Below, piece after piece: positions 44,028-49,908 of a stretch of 64,000 nucleotides of DNA; position 1 is the stretch's first letter, and the number at the start of each line of letters is the position of its first letter. The translations under genes and the position numbers were made by a program. Location of the stretch: positions 124,001-188,000 of the forward strand of contig CADBZY010000001.1 of NCBI GenBank assembly GCA_902799245.1, in the 5' to 3' direction. The notes below the pieces were generated by a model. That model ran no database searches. It had not been told where the DNA came from and was given only the letters and a program-made list of their open reading frames with translations. The stretch comes from an uncultured Ruminococcus sp. Lineage in GTDB: Bacteria > Bacillota > Clostridia > Oscillospirales > Acutalibacteraceae.

Positions 44028-46052
44028 ATGATAAAAACGAAAAGAAATACTTTCTTCAAAAAAAGCATATCGGTTTGTCTGATTATGATGTTTCTGTCCG
44101 CCTTTGCCATTCACGCCGTTGCGGCGGCTGATTCTATCGACCCGATCATACTTGACCATGAATGTACGCTGACAATCCAGTTCCTCGACAAGACCAATCA
44201 TCCGATAGACGGCGCCGAGTTCCATCTGTACAAGGTGGGAGAAGTGTCGAGAACGGGCGCGTTCTTCATGAAGAAGCCGTTTGACAGCGTGTATAATCCG
44301 GAGGCTGAGTGGAAGGACGTTGTCACCGCCATGCGGGATTACATCCACAGCGAAAATCTGATGGGCCGTCCCATCGCTCCTCTTATGACCCGGACAACGG
44401 ACGACAACGGTGTGGCTGTTTTTGCGTCAGATGAGAATGTCAAGCTTCTGACCGGACTTTATCTGGTGGAGAGCGTTCCGCGGCAGTATGAGGAGGCACA
44501 TGGTCCCTATGAAGCCGAGGATACCTTTGAGGCAACTCCGTTCATCGTTCGACTTCCGAACTTCGTCGGTGAAAACCACGACGGAGAGCATGAGATATGG
44601 AATTACGAAGTTGTCGCTGCACCCAAGGAGGTCATTTACTCCGGCAACAGCTTCTGGATTCATTACAAAGACAACAACCAGAAAATAGGAGGAGCTACCG
44701 TCACGGGAATGCCGCATCTGCTGGATGAGCAATTCCACCTTGACGACACCCGTCTGAGATACTTCGCCAACGCGGAGGATGTGCTTCAACCCTATTCCAA
44801 AAACAGCGGCGCCTCGAATTCCAACGCTTTTGTCCTTGACAAAAACTGCGACCCGCAGGCGGAGGGATACACTTTCATAGGCTGGAATACAGATCCTGAT
44901 GCTGACGAAGGCTATTCCACGGTGGCATTCTCCAAAACAGACAGGGACTACATCGTATACGCTATCTGGGAGAAGAATAACCCAGACCCGCCTGTGACCG
45001 ACCCGACTGATCCGACCGATCCGACTGATCCGACCGATCCGACTGATCCGACCGATCCGTCTGATCCGACCGATCCGACTGATCCGACCGATCCGACCGA
45101 TCCGACCGATCCGACCGATCCGACCGATCCGACTAATCCGACTAATCCGACCGATCCGACTGATCCGACTAATCCGACTGATCCGACTGATCCGACTGAT
45201 CCGACTGATCCGACCGATCCGACCGATCCGACCAGCCCTACCCCGCAGGGCAACCAGGGAGGCACACAGAAAAAAGACCCCATTCTTCCCCAGACAGGTA
45301 TGCTCTGGTGGCCAGTCCCTGTGATGGCGCTATTCGGATTTGCGTTCTTCCTGCTGGGCGTGTTCTCAAAGAAGCGTAAACAGAAGAATACAGAAAAAAA
45401 TGATTACATCACAGGAATTATGCTGGTGACAGGCATTCTTCTGGTATCGTCTTCGCTGGCACTGGTGCTTTATAACGGCTGGGACGATATGCGCGCCGGT
45501 TCCGATACCGCGAAAGAACGCGTCACCATCATGCGTGTCATTCCCGGTCCCGACGACAAAAGCGACAAGCACACGCAGGTGAATTACGACAACGGAAAGA
45601 GCGTCATCGAAATGCCGGTAAAGAGCATTCAGGGCACTGATTTTGCTGCAATGCTGAGCATTCCGTCGCTGTCGCTGGAGCTGCCGGTGCGCAATGAATG
45701 GAGCTATCCGGGTCTGCGCCGTTCGCCCTGCCGCTATTCCGGTTCGGCGTATACAGACGATCTGGTGATCTGCGGACACAACTACAGTTCGCACTTCGGC
45801 AACATCAAGCGTCTGCACGAAGGCGATGAGGTCACGCTGACAGCAATGAACGGCGATGTGTTCCGCTACAAAGTGGCGCAAGTCACCGAGCTTTCTCCCG
45901 AAAGCATAAACGAGATGAAACACTCGGCATATGACCTGACGCTCTTCACCTGTACGGTAAGCGCTACCAAAAGAGTTACCGTCCGATGTTCTTTGTACGG
46001 CTATGAACCGCACGACAAAAACATCATCAGCTCTGAATACGCGCTGTTCTGA
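44028..46052 (+). CDS. Pilin-like LPQTG protein fused to a C-terminal sortase domain
   Basis: 674 residues in one uninterrupted frame. Order: signal peptide (1-33); SpaA/Cna-B-like prealbumin fold (CTLTIQFLDKTNHPIDGAEF); an InlB-type B-repeat (GYTFIGWNTDPD..YIVYAIW, near 285-320); about 80 residues of DPT repeats; LPQTG at about 420 with hydrophobic helix and SKKRKQKN; a second membrane helix (about 465-485); then a sortase catalytic domain (about 540-650) with FAAMLSIPSLSLELPV, ICGHNYSSHFGNI (His), DLTLFTCT (Cys) and KRVTVRC (Arg). Predicted topology puts both the pilin part and the sortase outside. A sorting signal inside a chain that continues into a sortase is very unusual. Final gene of the operon. 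Confidence 0.9.
   Translation: MIKTKRNTFFKKSISVCLIMMFLSAFAIHAVAAADSIDPIILDHECTLTIQFLDKTNHPIDGAEFHLYKVGEVSRTGAFFMKKPFDSVYNPEAEWKDVVTAMRDYIHSENLMGRPIAPLMTRTTDDNGVAVFASDENVKLLTGLYLVESVPRQYEEAHGPYEAEDTFEATPFIVRLPNFVGENHDGEHEIWNYEVVAAPKEVIYSGNSFWIHYKDNNQKIGGATVTGMPHLLDEQFHLDDTRLRYFANAEDVLQPYSKNSGASNSNAFVLDKNCDPQAEGYTFIGWNTDPDADEGYSTVAFSKTDRDYIVYAIWEKNNPDPPVTDPTDPTDPTDPTDPTDPTDPSDPTDPTDPTDPTDPTDPTDPTDPTNPTNPTDPTDPTNPTDPTDPTDPTDPTDPTDPTSPTPQGNQGGTQKKDPILPQTGMLWWPVPVMALFGFAFFLLGVFSKKRKQKNTEKNDYITGIMLVTGILLVSSSLALVLYNGWDDMRAGSDTAKERVTIMRVIPGPDDKSDKHTQVNYDNGKSVIEMPVKSIQGTDFAAMLSIPSLSLELPVRNEWSYPGLRRSPCRYSGSAYTDDLVICGHNYSSHFGNIKRLHEGDEVTLTAMNGDVFRYKVAQVTELSPESINEMKHSAYDLTLFTCTVSATKRVTVRCSLYGYEPHDKNIISSEYALF
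45000..45234 (+). repeat. Tandem 9-bp (GATCCGACY) repeat encoding (DPT)n
   Basis: About 26 units of GATCCGAC[TC], with a few AAT-for-GAT changes (giving NPT) and one TCT. They encode a stiff Pro-rich spacer between the pilin part and the LPQTG motif. The multiple-of-three unit allows length change in frame. Confidence 0.95.
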
Positions 46053-46124
46053 TGCGTTGCAGTTTATCCGAGAGATGATCGGATAAACTGCCGGAATCGG
46101 AATCAGGCAATATCCATTCATGAC

Positions 46125-46168
46125 AAAAAAAGCACCTGAAAAGGCCATGTCTTTCCAGGTGCTTTTTT
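46125..46168 (+). terminator. Intrinsic terminator of the sortase operon
   Basis: Perfect 13-bp stem AAAAAAGCACCTG (46125-46137) / 46156-46168 ending in T6. A separate perfect 13-bp hairpin without T run (46057-46089, GCAGTTTATCCGA) lies just after the stop codon. Confidence 0.88.
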
Positions 46169-46263
46169 GCTGAGAATAAAACAATATAGTAACAATAAAT
46201 CGCAAGATTCGGGTAATATAAAGAGATTTTTTAACTTTTGCTTGTCAAAAAGTTTCAAACAAA

Positions 46264-46291
46264 TTGACATATTATTCTGATGTGCTATATT
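46264..46291 (+). promoter_or_regulatory. Strong promoter without an annotated gene downstream
   Basis: -35 TTGACA (46264-46269), 16-bp spacer, -10 TATATT (46286-46291). It drives the short unit 46298-46454. Confidence 0.65.
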
Positions 46292-46297
46292 ATTAGT

Positions 46298-46454
46298 GAC
46301 AACGACGAGTTGAGTAATCATTCGACAGCAAATGAAGTGCCATGTATCATTTGAAAGAAGCAGCTCATATCATATGACTTCACCGCATTTACGCGTTTGT
46401 ATCACCACTTAAGCAAAAAGGCAATCGACCATCAAAAGCCGGTTGCCTTTTTGC
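46298..46454 (+). ncRNA. Candidate small RNA or 26-residue peptide gene
   Basis: A promoter (46264-46291) and a perfect 12-bp terminator stem (GCAAAAAGGCAA 46413-46424 / 46443-46454) bracket about 155 nt. Inside are two hairpins (CAAATGA/TCATTTG and TCATAT/ATATGA). It also holds an ORF at 46332-46412 (MKCHVSFERSSSYHMTSPHL, then 6 more residues) whose stop codon directly abuts the terminator stem. No good Shine-Dalgarno precedes the ATG, so sRNA and small protein are both possible. Confidence 0.45.
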
Positions 46455-46531
46455 GCTGTATGATAAAACGCAAGTAAAGAATTTTCGTCAAAGAAAGCAA
46501 GAACGCCAAAATGATATTTTTTTAAATTAAA

Positions 46532-46558
46532 AACCTTCAACCCTCGCCCTTCACTCTG
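46532..46558 (-). repeat. Short heptamer array overlapping the psd 3' end
   Basis: On the minus strand: GAGTGAA GGGCGAG GGTTGAA GGTTTT. It supplies the last codons (RVKGEG) and the TGA stop of the psd gene. Confidence 0.65.
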
Positions 46559-47418
46559 ATTGAACTGCCGATGCGTTCACCGTATTTGATGACGGTTTCG
46601 CAGCCTGCGGCGTTGTTTCTGAGAATATCTTCGTCTACGCGGAGTACATTGGGTTTGACAAGTACGACAATGGTACTGCCGCCGAAATCGAAGTGCCCTT
46701 TTTCCTCACCTCTACGCACCCGGCGTTCGCCGTGGAGGTTGGAAATTCTGCCCACAAGCGTTGCGCCTACCTCCATGATGACAAGATCACCGAAGTTGTC
46801 GCTGTGCAGCACGGTGTATTCTCGGGTGTTTTCTCTGAAAACCGCGTACTTTCGGAAGGCGATCGGGTTCACCGTGTGATAGATGCCCTGAATATGTACG
46901 TTTTTTTCTTTTACGCCGCTGTCGGGATAGCAATACCTGTGATAATCGTCCACGGTGAGGCGGAAAACAAGCAGCGTGCCTCCGGCGTATGCCTGTGCAA
47001 GCTCCTTGTTGCGGAGCAGCTGATCGGGGGTGTATCTGCCGCCCTTGATGGCAAAGGTCGAATCCTCGTTAATCGGAAATACCGTCAGCTTGCAGTCACA
47101 GGGGGAAATAAAATGCGTCGGTTCCAAGTCGACCGGACGACATTCGGGGCGAATCTGCCGCGTGAAAAAATCGTTGAAGGACTTGAATTTCCGGTTTTCA
47201 TACTGCCGCATGTCGATGTGGCTGTTTTTCAGAAATTTCTTGATCCACAGCGCGGAAATTCTCCGCTGCATGAACCAGCCGACAAAATCCGATACCGGTT
47301 TTCTCACAAGAATGCTCAGTACGATGCCGCCGAATTTTGTCTCGTACAAAAAACGAAGCGATTTGTCATTTTCATCTCCGTCGCTGATATGATGGCCCTG
47401 ACGGTCTTTCCATTCCAT
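46537..47418 (-). CDS. psd: Phosphatidylserine decarboxylase
   Basis: 293 residues. Family blocks: FNDFFTRQIRPECRP, SPCDCKLTVFPI, LVFRLTVDDYHRYCYPDSG (with the His of the active site), YHTVNPIA, and the self-cleaving FGGST motif (normally LGST/GGST) whose Ser becomes the pyruvoyl group. It makes phosphatidylethanolamine from phosphatidylserine at the membrane. ATG 47418 follows GGGAG by 9 nt; the longer frame lacks an RBS. The C-terminal RVKGEG is read from a heptamer array. No pssA is adjacent. Confidence 0.93.
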   Translation of the reverse strand: MEWKDRQGHHISDGDENDKSLRFLYETKFGGIVLSILVRKPVSDFVGWFMQRRISALWIKKFLKNSHIDMRQYENRKFKSFNDFFTRQIRPECRPVDLEPTHFISPCDCKLTVFPINEDSTFAIKGGRYTPDQLLRNKELAQAYAGGTLLVFRLTVDDYHRYCYPDSGVKEKNVHIQGIYHTVNPIAFRKYAVFRENTREYTVLHSDNFGDLVIMEVGATLVGRISNLHGERRVRRGEEKGHFDFGGSTIVVLVKPNVLRVDEDILRNNAAGCETVIKYGERIGSSIRVKGEG

Positions 47419-47471
47419 AGCTCTGCTCTCCCATGTTGTAGATTTTTTAGATTTTATTGATATAACACACA

Positions 47472-47521
47472 TACTCTCCGACCAAAGGCGGCCGCATTCT
47501 GTCCGCTTTCGATCGGAGAGT
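47472..47521 (-). terminator. Long hairpin after the Ig-repeat amidase gene
   Basis: ACTCTCCGA (47472-47480) pairs with TCGGAGAGT (47513-47521) and an inner AAAGGCGG/CCGCTTT stem. It is immediately downstream of the amidase stop on the minus strand. The T run is weak, so termination may be partial. Confidence 0.55.
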
Positions 47522-47531
47522 AATTTTCATG

Positions 47532-49613
47532 TTATTTCAGTGTCACATTGACTTCTTTTGTCTTGACTGTATACCCGTTTGCATCGGTAATCTTGCAGAA
47601 AACGGCCATGCCGTTCCACGTGTTGTTGGATGCGACGGTGAAGGACGGCGCTATGCGTCCGTTCCAGACAGTCCAAGAAGACGCGCCGGCTTTCTTGAAA
47701 TACCACTGGTATTTAAGACCTGTACCTGTTGCCTTGACCGTGAAGGTTGCGTCCGCGCCTGCTTTGACGCTAACGTTTGTCGGCTGTGCGGTGATCACGG
47801 GGCCGGAAACCAGCGTTACTCTGCAAACCGCCGATGTCACCGATACGCCGGAGGCGTTGGTGATGACGCAGCGCACCATCATCTTGTTCCATGTGTCGTT
47901 GGCGGTCACGGTGTAGGAGGATGCGATGCGTCCGTTCCAGACCTTCCAGTCGGCATCCGTAACCTTCATGTAGAGCCATTCGTATTTAAGTCCTTCGCCG
48001 GTTGCCTTCACCGAGAATTTCACTTCACTTCCCGAGCAGACAGTGACGTCCGTCGGCTGACTGGTTATGAAGGGTGAGGAAACGAGCTTGACCTTGGCTG
48101 CATTGGATGTTACGGCATTGCCGGAAGCATCGGTAATTTCGCAGCGCACCTGCATATTGTTCCAGCTGGCATTGGATGTGACTGTAAAGGTCGGAGCGAT
48201 GCGTCCGTTCCAGACAGTCCAAGAAGCCGCGCCGGCTTTCTTTGTATACCACTGATATTTCAGACCGTTGCCGGCTGCCTTGACCGAGAAGGTCGCGTCC
48301 GCGCCGGTATTGACGGAAACGTTATAGGGCTGGGTGATAATCTCTATCGGGGATTGGCTGACCTTGATCAGTTTGACGGTTGCGGGGAAGCTGTCCTTTT
48401 CCACGTCAAAATCGTAGAGACAGTATTCTTCGCAGCCCTCCACAATAATGACTACTTCGGGATAAACGCCCGCAGGAGCGTTCAGCGTAAAGGTTGTCCT
48501 GCCGTCCTTGGTAACGCCATCGGCGACATAAGGACGTTCGCCAGCTGCCTTGAAGAAGCTCGCTGTCGCTTTGCCCTGTACCGAGAGCGTTGTCTTGAAA
48601 ACGTAGCTCTTGACAGAGGCATTCAGAAGTCCCACATTGGCGGAACCGTTTACCTGAGTGGTGGATGTGGTCGGTGCTTTTGTCGTTGTGGTGGTGGGTC
48701 TTGTCGTAGTTGTCAGCTTGGTGGTAGTGGTAGTTGCTTTGGTTGTGGTAGTGGTTGCCTTGGTAGTAGTGGTTGTCTGCTTAGTGGTTGTGGTGGTTGC
48801 TTTTGTGGTGGCGGTCGCCTTCTTGAATATGTAACCGCCGTTGGTGGGGCAGTGATAAACACCGTCGTTTTTATTGGCCTTGTAGAAAGAGATATAGCTC
48901 TTGTCCATTTTGCGGTCCCATTCAATACCGCAGTGATACATCCAGTTGCAGTCCGCAACCGTGAAGTAGGTCTTGTATACGCCTGTGATCATGACGGTGT
49001 GATGTCCGCGGTAACGGACAAGGTCGCCGACCTTGATCTTGCTGACGTCGTAATGGCGCTCCCAGTTGGAGGGATGAATACCGAACAGGTCAAAGCCGAG
49101 CTTGATCGAGAAGCCGTGGCACTGGCATGTCCCGTCGAAGTAGTTGCAGCGCTTGTCGCTGTGACCGTTCGCGCAAGGTGTATTGGTGTAGCCGTCGGGA
49201 TTGTTCTTGTCCGATGAAGGCTTGTTCCAGTACTTTCCTTCGGGGAACTTCTTGCGCAGCATATTGAGTCTCGCCTTGACATCGACGGTGTTCTTTGAAT
49301 TATATGCGTAGCCGAGATTGACCCAGCCTGTCTTGCCGCCGTAGGTGGTCTTGCCGTATTCGCCCTTTACTGAGGTGACGTTGAAGTTCGTGTCAAGCGG
49401 AATGGTTTTACCGGTTGATTTCTTTCCGTCGTAACTGGTGTAGATTGTAAGCTTACCTAAGGCGACGTAGCTGCCTGTATGATAGGTGATCTTGGTAAGC
49501 GCACTTGCATTGCTCATGGCGGTGGCAGCGGATACCTCCGGCAGGGAAACCGAGGGAATGACACACGCTATCAGCGCTATGATAAATGCAATTGAGATCA
49601 ATCTTTTCTTCAT
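47532..49613 (-). CDS. Secreted cysteine amidase-like protein with SH3-like domain, Thr linker and three Ig-like repeats
   Basis: 693 residues. Signal peptide at 1-30 with SAATA. An SH3-like domain (about 45-105, GKTTYGGKTGWVNLGYAY) precedes an NlpC/P60- or CHAP-like domain (about 110-265). Likely catalytic Cys is in FDGTCQCHGFSIKLG and His in VRYRGHHTVMITGVY; the cluster CANGH..KRCNYFDGTC may bind metal. A TTTTTK linker (about 270-325) follows, then three Ig-like domains of about 90 residues with ITQPYNVSVNTGADATFSVK..YQWY and WNGRIAPTFTV. The repeats are also close at DNA level (47580-48300), so they arose recently. Probably a wall hydrolase held at the surface by the Ig domains. GGAGG precedes ATG 49613. 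Confidence 0.85.
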   Translation of the reverse strand: MKKRLISIAFIIALIACVIPSVSLPEVSAATAMSNASALTKITYHTGSYVALGKLTIYTSYDGKKSTGKTIPLDTNFNVTSVKGEYGKTTYGGKTGWVNLGYAYNSKNTVDVKARLNMLRKKFPEGKYWNKPSSDKNNPDGYTNTPCANGHSDKRCNYFDGTCQCHGFSIKLGFDLFGIHPSNWERHYDVSKIKVGDLVRYRGHHTVMITGVYKTYFTVADCNWMYHCGIEWDRKMDKSYISFYKANKNDGVYHCPTNGGYIFKKATATTKATTTTTKQTTTTTKATTTTTKATTTTTKLTTTTRPTTTTTKAPTTSTTQVNGSANVGLLNASVKSYVFKTTLSVQGKATASFFKAAGERPYVADGVTKDGRTTFTLNAPAGVYPEVVIIVEGCEEYCLYDFDVEKDSFPATVKLIKVSQSPIEIITQPYNVSVNTGADATFSVKAAGNGLKYQWYTKKAGAASWTVWNGRIAPTFTVTSNASWNNMQVRCEITDASGNAVTSNAAKVKLVSSPFITSQPTDVTVCSGSEVKFSVKATGEGLKYEWLYMKVTDADWKVWNGRIASSYTVTANDTWNKMMVRCVITNASGVSVTSAVCRVTLVSGPVITAQPTNVSVKAGADATFTVKATGTGLKYQWYFKKAGASSWTVWNGRIAPSFTVASNNTWNGMAVFCKITDANGYTVKTKEVNVTLK

Positions 49614-49661
49614 ATCGTTGATTCCTCCAAAGATTACGAAATGTTTACAACCAACATTTGA

Positions 49662-49691
49662 ATTATAACACATTTGTAATTATCTTGTCAA
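49662..49691 (-). promoter_or_regulatory. Promoter of the Ig-repeat amidase gene
   Basis: Minus strand -35 TTGACA (49686-49691), 18-bp spacer, -10 TATAAT (49662-49667). Confidence 0.75.
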
Positions 49692-49805
49692 ATGATTCGG
49701 AGTAGAATAATACACAATAAACAAAAGAATTTTTAGTGCAAAATGACAATAAAAGGGCATCTGGAGATGCTAAACGGAAAAATTGTAATATATTTCATTA
49801 TATAC

Positions 49806-49834
49806 TTGAAATATTTCAAATAGTTTGATAGAAT
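49806..49834 (+). promoter_or_regulatory. Promoter of the P-type ATPase gene
   Basis: -35 TTGAAA (49806-49811), 17-bp spacer, -10 TAGAAT (49829-49834). TTGAAATATTTCAA at the -35 is itself palindromic. Confidence 0.65.
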
Positions 49835-49908
49835 ATAAATTATTGTTTATCAGATGATTAACAACGCTGTTTTTTTCCGTTTTTTTATCAGGAGGTTCAT
49901 TATATATT

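Noticed and set aside
44948-45283. Antisense VGSVGSV-repeat open frame
   Set aside because: Complement of the DPT tandem repeat; no RBS and no independent evidence.
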